Assembly (NCBI GenBank): GCA_947086625.1
Contig: CAMTZV010000002.1
Span: 1-14,018 of the forward strand
Direction: 5' to 3'
DNA: 14,018 nucleotides
Origin: an uncultured bacterium
GTDB lineage: Bacteria; Bacillota; Clostridia; Lachnospirales; Lachnospiraceae
The translations under genes and the position numbers were made by a program. Within the stretch, counting starts at the first letter, position 1. Each line of letters starts with the position of its first letter. Below are positions 6,885-13,861 of this stretch, piece after piece. The notes beneath the pieces were generated by a model. That model made no database searches, was not told the origin of the DNA, and was given only the letters and a program-made list of their open reading frames with translations.

Positions 6885-8497
6885 CCTCTGACCTCCGCAC
6901 ACCCCGCCTTCATCCGCCGCTTGCACTCGTACATCTCATCGTCCGCCTGCTTAAAGAGCGCGTCCGGCCGGTCGCCGCCCTGATGGATGGCGTAGCCGTA
7001 GGCGACCCGAAGCTTCCACGGCCGTTCCTGCTCGCTCTGCGTCTGCAAAAGCCGCGCGTCAAGCTCCTGCAAAAACTGGTTCATCCGCCCGGCGCTCGCA
7101 TTCTGCACGATCACGACAAACTCGTCACCGCCGATGCGGTAGCATGCGCAGTCCTCGCAAAACACCCCGGAGATGCACGCCGCCGCGCTGCGGATCATCT
7201 CATCGCCCGCCTGATGCCCGTACACGTCGTTTGTGTACTTGAGATCGTTGATATCGAGCACGACAAAGCCCACGGGCACACTGATCGGAAGCGACTTCTG
7301 CGCCTCCACGAACGCCGCCCGGTTGCCCATGTCGGTCATGACGTCCCGAAACGCCAGCCTCTGGTACGCGTGAATGTCCGCATTCTGCCCGATGACGTGG
7401 TAGATCTTTTCATAGGCCGCCCAGATAATGCACAGCATGAAGGACAAAAGCCCGATGCAGTAAAAAATCGCATAGTTTGTGGCCGGGGAAATGTAAAACA
7501 TGACGAGCGCGGCCACCGCAGCCGCCGCCAGCCCGATAAAGCCGTACAAAATCTTTTTCATCTGCGCATTCCCGTTCTGCTTTACATCGCGCACACCACA
7601 GACGAGCACGCTGACGATACTCACCACGAGCAGCAGGTGCTCCGAGATCAGCGAATAGTCGAGTGAGATCAGATGCGTCATGTGGCAGCCGATCACAAAC
7701 AGGTAATCGATCCGAAACAAAACGACCAGCACATCCAGTATTTTTGCCCGATGCTCAACCATCTCGCTGACAAACATCAGCAAAAACATCGGAAACAGTA
7801 AAAACGCGCTGAACGACGCGGCCGTATTGCCCGCCACGTTTTCCGAGAACAGGAACATCACCTGCGAGTCGCAGATGATCCAGATGCCCGTCGTCAGCAT
7901 AAAAAGCATCAGGTAGCGCAGCCCGCGCCGCAATCCCCGATTGAGCTGCTTGCCCATCAGCCGGTTAAAATACGACGCAAGCAGCAGCATCAGCACGACG
8001 ATGACCGCAAAGACGAGCGCGTAGAGCTTATCCAGTACAAAGGTCAGAGACACCATCGCCGCATTTCCGATATACGCGCGCTCCTCCGCAGACATGATCA
8101 CGCGGCTCTCCTCGCCCTGAAACACGACGTGCAGCATCCGGCCCGCCGCGGAAGGCGGAACCGCAATCCAGTGCGTACTCGAGCCCTTGTCCTTTTTCGC
8201 GTCGTCGAACGAAAACAAACGCTCATCATCCGCGTAGACGTCAAAGCTGACCCAGTAGGTCGCAAGGCAGAGCACCTCATCCCCGGAGAGCTCCCCCGGC
8301 AGCCGGTATGTATAATCCCACGTATCCGCAGAAAGCTGCTCGCAGCCCTCCCACACGATATCCGTCACCCGCACGGACGTGGGCGCCATGCGGTGCGCCA
8401 GCGGTTCGATCAGAAACGACCTGCCCAGAACCGCAAAAAGCAGTGCGATCACGCACACGACCAGTGACTTTTTTAATTTGAGTAATCTGTCGTACAT
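6881..8497 (-). CDS. Membrane diguanylate cyclase (multi-TM sensor plus GGDEF)
   Basis: A 538-residue protein that should make cyclic di-GMP from two GTP. A signal-anchor helix lies at about 11-30. An extracytoplasmic domain of about 120 residues follows (32-150), then seven or so helices (about 152-176, 192-210, 227-247, 252-272, 284-303, 314-336, 341-361), and then a C-terminal GGDEF domain (about 375-530). The active-site signature is intact (GGDEF at 456-460), as is DINDLKYTNDVYGHQAGDE (415-433). Position 417, usually a second Asp, is Asn, a common variant. The inhibitory RxxD site would sit at 447-450 and is absent (CEDC), so product inhibition is unlikely. The start at 8497 has AAGGAG eight bases upstream and lies 25 bases inside the preceding MATE gene. 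The layout resembles 7TM-type sensor cyclases; the input signal is unknown. Confidence 0.9.
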   Translation of the reverse strand: MYDRLLKLKKSLVVCVIALLFAVLGRSFLIEPLAHRMAPTSVRVTDIVWEGCEQLSADTWDYTYRLPGELSGDEVLCLATYWVSFDVYADDERLFSFDDAKKDKGSSTHWIAVPPSAAGRMLHVVFQGEESRVIMSAEERAYIGNAAMVSLTFVLDKLYALVFAVIVVLMLLLASYFNRLMGKQLNRGLRRGLRYLMLFMLTTGIWIICDSQVMFLFSENVAGNTAASFSAFLLFPMFLLMFVSEMVEHRAKILDVLVVLFRIDYLFVIGCHMTHLISLDYSLISEHLLLVVSIVSVLVCGVRDVKQNGNAQMKKILYGFIGLAAAAVAALVMFYISPATNYAIFYCIGLLSFMLCIIWAAYEKIYHVIGQNADIHAYQRLAFRDVMTDMGNRAAFVEAQKSLPISVPVGFVVLDINDLKYTNDVYGHQAGDEMIRSAAACISGVFCEDCACYRIGGDEFVVIVQNASAGRMNQFLQELDARLLQTQSEQERPWKLRVAYGYAIHQGGDRPDALFKQADDEMYECKRRMKAGCAEVRG

Positions 8498-9855
8498 GTG
8501 AAAAACTCCTTTTTTATGAGCACGGGGGCAACAAACAGGAGCGCTTTCGCGACGTTGTCCGCGATCATGCAAAGCCACACCGCCTGCAAGTCCAGCCGCC
8601 ACAGCTTCACGCACAGAAACGTAAAGAAAATGCGGATGCCCCACATGCTCGCAGACTCCACGAAAAACGCGTACCGGGTTCTGCCGAGCCCGTAAAAAAT
8701 GCCCTCCAGCACGATCATCAGCCCAAAAAAGGGCTCCGAGAACGCCACGAGACGCAGCATCCTGGCGCCCAGCTCCACCACCCGGCCGCTGCTCGAAAAG
8801 ACGCACATGAGCGGTTTTGCAACCGCAAAGAGGACAAATCCGCTAAACACCATCATGCCGACGGTCAGCGCAACAGAGAGCGCCGCGACGCGCTCAAATT
8901 TTTCCCTGTTTTGCTCCCCGAGGGAGGCGCCCACGAGCGCGGACGTTGCCGTGCGAAGCCCGTAGCCGGGAATATAAAAAATCGTCTCCGCCGTCACCGC
9001 GATGGAATGCGCCGCAAACACCGTCGTCCCCATGCCCGAGACGAGCCCCGCAAAAAAGACATAGCCAAGGCAGCTCACAAGGCTTGTGCCAAGCACCGGG
9101 AGGCTGAGCGCGGCGCCCTCCCGCAGGATCGCGCCGTCCACATGAAGCTCGCGCATCCGCCAGCGCAGATACCGGTTTTTCCGGTAGGCGATAAACATAA
9201 GCGTCCCCGAGAGCGTGTAGGAAATGGCGGAGGCGATCGCCGCGCCCCGCACGCCAAGCCCCGCCGCATAAATCAGCACATAGTTTAACCCGGCATTTAA
9301 AACATTGCAGAAAAGGCTGATGAACATCGGCAGCATCGTGTTCTGTGTCGCCCGGATCGCCGACGCAAACAGGGTGCTTCCCGTACGGAACAAAAGCGGC
9401 ATACTGATGATGAAAAAGTAGGCGCTGGCCTCCCCCTGAACCGCTTTTTCCGCGCCCATCCACACCGGGATGTAAGGCGAAAGGACGAGCGCGAGCACGG
9501 TCAGTATCGTACCGCTCACAAGCGCCACGAGCATCACCTGCGAGGAGAGCGCGCGCATCCGCTCCTCCTCCCCCGCACCGTAGGCCCGTGAAATCATCGC
9601 GAGCACCGCCACGCCAAGCGCCCCCGCCAGGCTTCCGATCAGCCAGTTAATCGTCGTCGTCACACTGACCGCCGCCGTCGCCTGCTCTCCAAGCTGCCCC
9701 ACCATCGCGGTATCCACGTACTGCAAAAGCGTCGCAAGTACCTCCTCCGCAACCGTCGGAAGCGAGAGCGTGGCCAAAAGCCTCAATATTTTTTTCCAGT
9801 CGTTCGTCCCGCAGCCCTTTGCCTGCTCCGTCGCTTTTTCTGCCATCATTACCAT
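8473..9855 (-). CDS. MATE-family efflux transporter (second copy, NorM/DinF-like)
   Basis: A 460-residue protein with about 12 membrane helices and the MATE pattern: LSLPTVAEEVLATLLQYVDT early, LFCNVLNAGLNYVLIYAAGL mid-first half, and a second half starting near GAALSLPVLGTSLVSCLGYV. It is only distantly similar to the other MATE pump in this window, so this is not a recent duplication. The start is uncertain: ATGs at 9855, 9849 and 9846 are in frame and none has a strong ribosome site; translation may be coupled to the PIN gene, which ends 15 bases upstream. The end overlaps the GGDEF gene by 25 bases. Exporter activity is expected by drug/sodium or proton antiport; substrate unknown. Confidence 0.9.
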   Translation of the reverse strand: MVMMAEKATEQAKGCGTNDWKKILRLLATLSLPTVAEEVLATLLQYVDTAMVGQLGEQATAAVSVTTTINWLIGSLAGALGVAVLAMISRAYGAGEEERMRALSSQVMLVALVSGTILTVLALVLSPYIPVWMGAEKAVQGEASAYFFIISMPLLFRTGSTLFASAIRATQNTMLPMFISLFCNVLNAGLNYVLIYAAGLGVRGAAIASAISYTLSGTLMFIAYRKNRYLRWRMRELHVDGAILREGAALSLPVLGTSLVSCLGYVFFAGLVSGMGTTVFAAHSIAVTAETIFYIPGYGLRTATSALVGASLGEQNREKFERVAALSVALTVGMMVFSGFVLFAVAKPLMCVFSSSGRVVELGARMLRLVAFSEPFFGLMIVLEGIFYGLGRTRYAFFVESASMWGIRIFFTFLCVKLWRLDLQAVWLCMIADNVAKALLFVAPVLIKKEFFTCTTDYSN

Positions 9856-9870
9856 CTGCCGGTGTCCCGG

Positions 9871-10764
9871 TTACAGCTTGCTCATAATTTTTATATGCTT
9901 CTTCAGCACCTTATAGTAGCCGGTGCCCTGCTCCTGCCCGAACTTTTTCACGGCCTCCACGTTGAGCTTCTGAAGGTTTTTCTTCGGCTCGTCCATGTGA
10001 TTGTAGATCTCCATCACCGCATCCGCCCCGGCCGCGTCCCTTCCCGCATGGTCAAGCGCCAGATTGAAGTAATTTTTCAGGCGCGCTTTTCGCTTTGGCA
10101 GATAGTTGTCCGAGAGATGCGCCAACTCCTGCCTGTGTTCCTTCATATAATAATAGATCTCGTCCCCGACCTCCTGGTCGTACATGCACACAAAGGCATC
10201 GTGGAAAAGCGTCAGCTTCGTGATCTGAACCGAACGGCTCAGCCGCTCGATATCGGCCAGAAATTCCGGCGTATCCTCCGGCTCCTCCTGATCCTCCACC
10301 ACGCAGATCTCCTGATCCTGCTGCGCAATCTCCCGCCGCTTTTTTTCCTCCTCCCTGGCCTTGCGCTCCCTGCTTGTCCGCGCAAACTGCTTGCAGTCCG
10401 CACTCTTCATGCGGCGCACCGCAATCTCGCGCGCCACCCAGTATTTGACCGCCGCGTCAAAGCCGTTGTCGTTTGAGACGATGACAAACTCGCAGTTCGG
10501 CTCCGTGGCCACACGCGCGCCAAGCTCCGTCACAAGCTGGAAATCCAGCGCATTGCTTCCTTCCACACATTTGATCCAGCGGACAGGACGGTCCGTGAGG
10601 CGGGTCAGCTCAATCACACGCTCGTAGCTCATATGGGGGCTTCTCTCCGTATAAAAAACGAGAATCTCGTCATCCGGCTCCATATTCGTCGCGAGCTGTA
10701 TCCACGCATCATTGACATTTTCGCTGTCCACCAGATAAATAGTGGGCTTTTTTTCTTCGTTCAT
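9871..10764 (-). CDS. PIN-like domain protein (PIN7-type) with helical C-terminal half
   Basis: A 297-residue protein. Residues 8-115 look like a PIN/NYN nuclease fold: YLVDSENVND with Asp13 and Glu15, EILVFYTE, Asp74 in NALDFQLVTELGAR, and VSNDNGFD with Asp99 and Asp103. These acidic residues are where PIN domains bind metal, so RNase activity is plausible. Residues 128-150 are a charged coiled-coil-like link, and 165-297 are helical with no family I recognise. Similar 'VDxENV...FYT' proteins are grouped as PIN7-like in my memory; this was not searched. Start 10764 has GGAGAT upstream. It appears to be the first gene of an operon with a MATE pump and a diguanylate cyclase. A toxin, RNA-processing or defence role is possible, but the sequence does not decide. 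Confidence 0.7.
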   Translation of the reverse strand: MNEEKKPTIYLVDSENVNDAWIQLATNMEPDDEILVFYTERSPHMSYERVIELTRLTDRPVRWIKCVEGSNALDFQLVTELGARVATEPNCEFVIVSNDNGFDAAVKYWVAREIAVRRMKSADCKQFARTSRERKAREEEKKRREIAQQDQEICVVEDQEEPEDTPEFLADIERLSRSVQITKLTLFHDAFVCMYDQEVGDEIYYYMKEHRQELAHLSDNYLPKRKARLKNYFNLALDHAGRDAAGADAVMEIYNHMDEPKKNLQKLNVEAVKKFGQEQGTGYYKVLKKHIKIMSKL

Positions 10765-10791
10765 AATTCATCTCCTATGTTTTTATCAAAA

Positions 10792-10938
10792 GTTACTATT
10801 CACGGCCCGGGAGGCCGCTCATAGTAACGGTTCGGGGCAATATTATGAATTTTGCTGCGCAAAAACCGCCCCTCACTCCTGAATCATGTTCTCACGGAAC
10901 GCGCAGCCAGTGCGCGTTCCCGGGCCATGAATAGTAGC
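10792..10938. repeat. Palindromic intergenic element, family 3 (147 bases)
   Basis: Inverted ends of 21 bases match at 19 positions: 10792-10812 (GTTACTATTCACGGCCCGGG, then A) and 10918-10938 (TCCCGGGCCATGAATAGTAG, then C). Between them are G+C-rich inverted segments, including the perfect hairpin at 10896-10920. It lies between the PIN operon's likely promoter (10955-10983) and its start codon, so its RNA would be part of that leader. No coding capacity is evident. Confidence 0.7.
10896..10920. repeat. Perfect 10-base-pair hairpin inside the family 3 element
   Basis: GGAACGCGCA (10896-10905) and TGCGCGTTCC (10911-10920) pair perfectly around GCCAG. No T-run follows on either strand, so it is not a typical intrinsic terminator. 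Confidence 0.7.
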
Positions 10939-10954
10939 TATCAAAACGCTATGT

Positions 10955-10983
10955 ATACTATATTAACACAAAAGTGTTGTGAA
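10955..10983 (-). promoter_or_regulatory. Probable promoter of the PIN-MATE-GGDEF operon
   Basis: On the minus strand TTCACA (10983-10978), 17 bases, TAGTAT (10960-10955). The leader to the start codon at 10764 would be about 185 bases and contain the whole family 3 element. Confidence 0.5.
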
Positions 10984-11005
10984 AATCCACCTCTAATGCT
11001 AGAAT
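10977..11005 (+). promoter_or_regulatory. Probable promoter of metY
   Basis: TTGTGA (10977-10982), 17 bases, TAGAAT (11000-11005). The -35 box overlaps that of the opposing PIN operon promoter. The leader of about 300 bases would carry two family 2 elements (11018-11181, 11192-11275). I looked for S-box or T-box features in it and did not see them. Confidence 0.55.
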
Positions 11006-11017
11006 GTTTTTTATAGT

Positions 11018-11181
11018 GTAACAGTTCAGCCATCGACTGTAAGATGGGCGAATCATGCTTGCATGAATGAGCACGTCTCACAGTCGATGAGCGGAGCGCC
11101 CGATTATGAGCAAAGTTAGCTGCGTCAGCAGCGGGAAAGCAGCGTAGCTGCCTTTGCGAATGGCGCGGGCTGAACTGTTAC
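11018..11181 (+). repeat. MITE-like palindromic element, family 2, intact copy (164 bases)
   Basis: Perfect 14-base inverted ends, GTAACAGTTCAGCC (11018-11031) and GGCTGAACTGTTAC (11168-11181), share the terminal sequence of family 1. The interior is different: stem-loop one pairs CATCGACTGT (11031-11040) with ACAGTCGATG (11080-11089) around a loop with CATGCTTGCATG; stem-loop two pairs GCGCC (11096-11100) with GGCGC (11162-11166), with CAAAG/CTTTG inside. Non-coding, within the metY leader. Confidence 0.75.
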
Positions 11182-11191
11182 TCTATAGCCT

Positions 11192-11275
11192 GACAGTTCA
11201 GCCATCGTCGCGGAAATGCGTGAGCCATACTTGCATGAATGAGCACATCTCACGGTCGATGAGCGGAGCTGTTAC
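11192..11275 (+). repeat. Shortened family 2 element (84 bases)
   Basis: It lies ten bases after the intact copy. The left end GACAGTTCAGCC and first stem-loop (CATCG ... CTTGCATGAATGAGCA ... CGATGAGCGGAGC) match 11020-11097, but the whole second stem-loop is missing and the sequence jumps to a CTGTTAC end. It looks like an internal deletion derivative. The metY ribosome site AGGAGG begins at 11294, just beyond it. Confidence 0.7.
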
Positions 11276-11311
11276 TTCACAACCGTTTCAGTCAGGAGGA
11301 TTTTTATCGAT

Positions 11312-12586
11312 ATGAAGACAAATACCATATGCGTTCAGGGCGGCTACACCCCCGGCAACGGGGAGCCCCGCCAGATCCCCATCGTCCAGAGCACGACGTT
11401 CAAATACGATACGAGCGAGGACATGGGCAAGCTTTTTGACCTCGAGGCAAGCGGCTATTTTTATACCCGCCTGCAAAACCCGACCAATGACTACGTAGCC
11501 GCAAAGATTGCGCAGCTCGAGGGCGGCACGGCTGCGATGCTCACCTCGAGCGGACAGGCCGCAAACTTTTTCGCGCTGTTCAACATCTGCGAAAACGGCG
11601 ATCACATCGTCTCCAGCAGCAGCATTTACGGCGGCACCTTCAATCTGATCTCCGTCACGATGAAGCGCATGGGCATCGACGTCACCTTCGTCCCGCCCAC
11701 CGCCACCGAGGAGGAATTAAACGCCGCCTTCCGCCCGAACACGAAGGCGATGTTCGGCGAGACGATCGCAAACCCCGCGCTGACCGTGCTCGATATCGAG
11801 CTGTTCGCAAAGGTCGCGCACGCCCACGGCGTACCGCTCATCGTGGACAACACGTTTGCGACCCCCGTCGGCTGCCGTCCGTTTGAGTGGGGCGCGGACA
11901 TCGTCACCCACTCCACCACCAAGTACATGGACGGCCACGGCGCGGGCGTGGGCGGCGCAATCGTCGACAGTGGGAAGTTCGACTGGATGGCGCACGCGGA
12001 CAAATATCCGGGACTCACCACCCCCGACGAGAGCTACCACGGCATCACCTACGCCGAGCGCTTCGGAAACGAGGGCGCATTCATCACGAAATGTACCGCC
12101 CAGCTCATGCGCGACCTCGGCTCCATCCAGAGCCCCCAGAACGCATTTCTCTTAAATCTGGGCCTGGAGAGCCTGCACGTGCGCATGAAGCGCCACTGCG
12201 AGAACGGACAGGCGGTCGCGGAATACTTGAACGCGCACCCGAAGGTGGCCTACGTCAACTACTGCGGCCTGCCGGACGACCCCTACCACGCACTCGCTGA
12301 GAAATACCTTCCGAACGGGAGCTGCGGCGTCGTCTCCTTCGGGCTTGCAGGCGGACGCGAGGCCGCAAGCGTCTTCATGAAGAGCTTAAAGCTCGCGGCG
12401 ATCGAGACGCACGTCGCAGACGCGCGCACCTGCTGCTTAAATCCCGCCTCCTCCACACACCGCCAGATGACGGACGAGCAGCTCAAGGAGGCCGGCGTGC
12501 CCGCAGAGCTTGTGCGCATCAGCATCGGCTTGGAGGATATCGAGGATCTGATCGCAGACCTCGCACAGGCACTGGATCAGTGCTGA
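11312..12586 (+). CDS. metY: O-acetylhomoserine sulfhydrylase (homocysteine synthase), PLP-dependent
   Basis: A 424-residue cytosolic enzyme of the Cys/Met metabolism PLP family, near the usual MetY length of about 430. It joins O-acetylhomoserine with sulfide to give homocysteine in methionine synthesis. PLP-binding features are clear: YTRLQNPT (Tyr51, Arg53), SSGQAANFFALFNI (79-92), VDNTFATPVGCRPFEWGADI (178-197) and the Schiff-base Lys204 in HSTTKYMDGHGAGVGGAIVD. The C-terminal end has GLEDIEDLIADLAQAL, typical of the family. The choice of MetY over MetB/MetC rests on length and the ETIANPALTVLDIELFAKVA segment. AGGAGG is 12 bases before ATG, a rather long gap. It is monocistronic, with a leader of about 300 bases full of palindromic elements. 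Confidence 0.92.
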   Translation: MKTNTICVQGGYTPGNGEPRQIPIVQSTTFKYDTSEDMGKLFDLEASGYFYTRLQNPTNDYVAAKIAQLEGGTAAMLTSSGQAANFFALFNICENGDHIVSSSSIYGGTFNLISVTMKRMGIDVTFVPPTATEEELNAAFRPNTKAMFGETIANPALTVLDIELFAKVAHAHGVPLIVDNTFATPVGCRPFEWGADIVTHSTTKYMDGHGAGVGGAIVDSGKFDWMAHADKYPGLTTPDESYHGITYAERFGNEGAFITKCTAQLMRDLGSIQSPQNAFLLNLGLESLHVRMKRHCENGQAVAEYLNAHPKVAYVNYCGLPDDPYHALAEKYLPNGSCGVVSFGLAGGREAASVFMKSLKLAAIETHVADARTCCLNPASSTHRQMTDEQLKEAGVPAELVRISIGLEDIEDLIADLAQALDQC

Positions 12587-12605
12587 CAGACACAATTGTT
12601 TCGTC

Positions 12606-12747
12606 TTCGGCTTTACGATTACAGAATCCGGCCCATCCCAGGTTTACCAGGGAGGGTCGGATTCTCTGTTCAAATCCACGTATTCTTATGGACTTTGCAG
12701 CAGATGCCCCCGCTTCGCCTGGGCAGACCCTGCAAAGTCCCGGGCCC
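12606..12747 (+). repeat. Family 1 palindromic element, copy with decayed ends
   Basis: It aligns to 3138-3275. Stem one: GAATCCGGCCC (12624-12634) with GGGTCGGATTC (12654-12664). Stem two: GGACTTTGCAG (12690-12700) with CTGCAAAGTCC (12730-12740), identical arms to the other copy. The outer inverted ends are barely recognisable. In stem one the A-T pair of the other copy has become G-C, which keeps pairing. It fills the gap between convergent metY and maf, where it may end transcription, since no other terminator is evident. Confidence 0.7.
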
Positions 12748-12760
12748 TGATGCCGCACTC

Positions 12761-13348
12761 TTATTCTACAGGCACAAACAGACCGAGCGCGCGCAGCTCA
12801 TGATACAGCCGCGCGACGGGCAGCCCGACGACATTGTTATAATCGCCCGTGATGCCCTCGACAAACACCGCCGCATCGCTCTGAATGCCGTAGCCGCCCG
12901 CCTTGTCCAGACCGTCCGAGCAGCGCGCGTAGACTTCTGCCTCCGCCTCGCTCACCGGGTAAAAACGCACCTGCGTCGCCTGCACAAACGAATGGCACGC
13001 CGTTTCCCCTCCCGTCTCATACACGATCGCAACGCCCGTGTACACCTCGTGCGCACGATTTTGCAGCTGCATCATCATCTGTTTCATCTCTGCGCGATCC
13101 CGCGGCTTCCCGAGAATCCTCCCGTCCACCGCCACGACCGTATCCGCGCCGATCACGACCGCCTGCTCTCCCTCATGACGCGCCGCAACCTCCCTCGCCT
13201 TTTCCTCAGCCAGATTTTGCACGATCTCCTCCGGCCCCTCGCCGCACATGCGCTCCTCTCCCACCGCCGGGTCAACCGTAAACCGGATGCCAAGCTTCCC
13301 CAAAAGCTCCCGTCTGCGCGGGGATTTTGATGCCAGAATGTAGTTCAT
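12761..13348 (-). CDS. maf: Maf-family nucleoside triphosphate pyrophosphatase
   Basis: A 195-residue cytosolic protein of normal Maf size. Maf proteins hydrolyse dTTP, UTP or modified nucleotides to monophosphates, and Bacillus Maf also affects septum formation. Family motifs are intact: ASKSPRRRELLGKLG (6-20), GADTVVAVDGRILGKP (67-82, with the presumed catalytic Asp69) and DKAGGYGIQ (near 147). GGAGAGG lies just before the ATG. A terminator ends 33 bases upstream and there is no room for a clear promoter after it, so transcription probably arrives by read-through from the upstream small gene or from a promoter within it. Confidence 0.93.
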   Translation of the reverse strand: MNYILASKSPRRRELLGKLGIRFTVDPAVGEERMCGEGPEEIVQNLAEEKAREVAARHEGEQAVVIGADTVVAVDGRILGKPRDRAEMKQMMMQLQNRAHEVYTGVAIVYETGGETACHSFVQATQVRFYPVSEAEAEVYARCSDGLDKAGGYGIQSDAAVFVEGITGDYNNVVGLPVARLYHELRALGLFVPVE

Positions 13349-13381
13349 GAAACCTCTCCTCCGTCACTGTTTCCGCATAAG

Positions 13382-13412
13382 AAAAGGGTGCCAAGCGACC
13401 GACTTCGCACCC
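13382..13412 (-). terminator. Intrinsic terminator between the 64-residue gene and maf
   Basis: On the minus strand GGGTGCGAAG pairs with CTTGGCACCC (13412-13403 and 13395-13386; one mismatch), followed by TTTTCTTAT. It lies 23 bases after the small gene's stop codon and before the maf ribosome site. Confidence 0.75.
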
Positions 13413-13434
13413 ATATCATTTACGCCACTTCATT

Positions 13435-13629
13435 TTACTCTTTGATCTCGTCAATATCCGTGAGATTTACACCTGCCACGTTCAAAAAACTTTTCAAATA
13501 CAAATATTCTTTCTTCAAACTGCCATAGGTTTCTGTCGCATTTTCCTTTCGCGCGATCAGCATATGCCTCTGAATCTTGATAAAATCCTCCATCGCTTTC
13601 TGTATAATTTCTAAATTTGTATTGGGCAT
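13435..13629 (-). CDS. Small protein of unknown function (64 residues)
   Basis: Reads MPNTNLEIIQKAMEDFIKIQ and ends GVNLTDIDEIKE. The composition is that of a real soluble, mostly helical protein (amphipathic helices at about 5-30 and 35-52), with lower G+C than its neighbours. A promoter-like pair lies upstream (13691-13719) and a good terminator downstream, which supports expression. The start is odd: GGAGG sits directly against ATG 13629 with no spacing. An alternative frame starting at ATG 13639 gives an unlikely protein. I do not recognise a family. Confidence 0.55.
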   Translation of the reverse strand: MPNTNLEIIQKAMEDFIKIQRHMLIARKENATETYGSLKKEYLYLKSFLNVAGVNLTDIDEIKE

Positions 13630-13690
13630 CCTCCGCCATTTCCGATCATAAACCGCTGCACAAATATTTTTTTGATGGTTTTACGATTTC

Positions 13691-13719
13691 ATCATAACAT
13701 AGCTGAGGGATAAAGTCGA
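13691..13719 (-). promoter_or_regulatory. Possible promoter of the 64-residue gene
   Basis: On the minus strand TCGACT (13719-13714), 17 bases, TATGAT (13696-13691). The -10 is good and the -35 is weak (4 of 6). The leader would be about 55 bases. Confidence 0.4.
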
Positions 13720-13746
13720 GGGGGGATTCACAGGACACCAAAACGG

Positions 13747-13786
13747 GTATCAGTTCAGCCTATGGGTTCACTATTACGAAGTTCCT
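13747..13786 (+). repeat. Fragment of family 1 palindromic element (left end only)
   Basis: GTATCAGTTCAGCC followed by a TTCACTATTACGAAG segment aligns to 3125-3161 with a few changes. Both internal stem-loops are missing. It sits just upstream of the antitoxin promoter. Confidence 0.6.
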
Positions 13787-13806
13787 GCATATTTTAGCTG
13801 AAGATG

Positions 13807-13835
13807 TTGCCAAAATCGTACAATATAGATATAAT
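13807..13835 (+). promoter_or_regulatory. Promoter of the antitoxin gene
   Basis: TTGCCA (13807-13812), exactly 17 bases, then a perfect -10 TATAAT (13830-13835). The start point would be near 13842, about 20 bases before the start codon. Confidence 0.75.
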
Positions 13836-13844
13836 AATCGTACA
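13814..13844 (+). promoter_or_regulatory. Direct-repeat operator at the antitoxin promoter
   Basis: AATCGTACA occurs at 13814-13822 and 13836-13844, a 22-base period (two helical turns), flanking the -10 box. This suits self-repression by the antitoxin or the antitoxin-toxin complex; the assignment is inference. Confidence 0.6.
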
Positions 13845-13861
13845 GGGAAAGGAGTGGTCTC

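Noticed and set aside
6983..7666. Plus-strand open frame of 227 codons
   Set aside because: Antisense shadow of the diguanylate cyclase gene.
8498..8806. Extended N-terminus of the GGDEF protein from ATG 8806
   Set aside because: Overlaps the MATE gene by over 300 bases and adds a low-complexity R/G segment; ATG 8497 has a good ribosome site and is followed by a signal-anchor helix.
9862..10476. Plus-strand leucine-rich open frame of 204 codons, membrane-like
   Set aside because: Exactly antisense to the PIN-like gene, whose acidic motifs and ribosome site are clear; leucine and histidine runs are expected on the complement.
11006..11311. SAM (S-box), T-box or other methionine riboswitch ahead of metY
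   Set aside because: I looked for conserved core motifs and a terminator/antiterminator pair; the leader is explained by two palindromic elements instead.
13451..13639. Alternative 62-codon minus frame starting at ATG 13639
   Set aside because: Same region read in another frame; residue pattern is not protein-like compared with the 64-codon frame.
3123..13786. CRISPR array formed by the dispersed repeats
   Set aside because: Copies are kilobases apart, palindromic at their ends and not regularly spaced; no cas genes.
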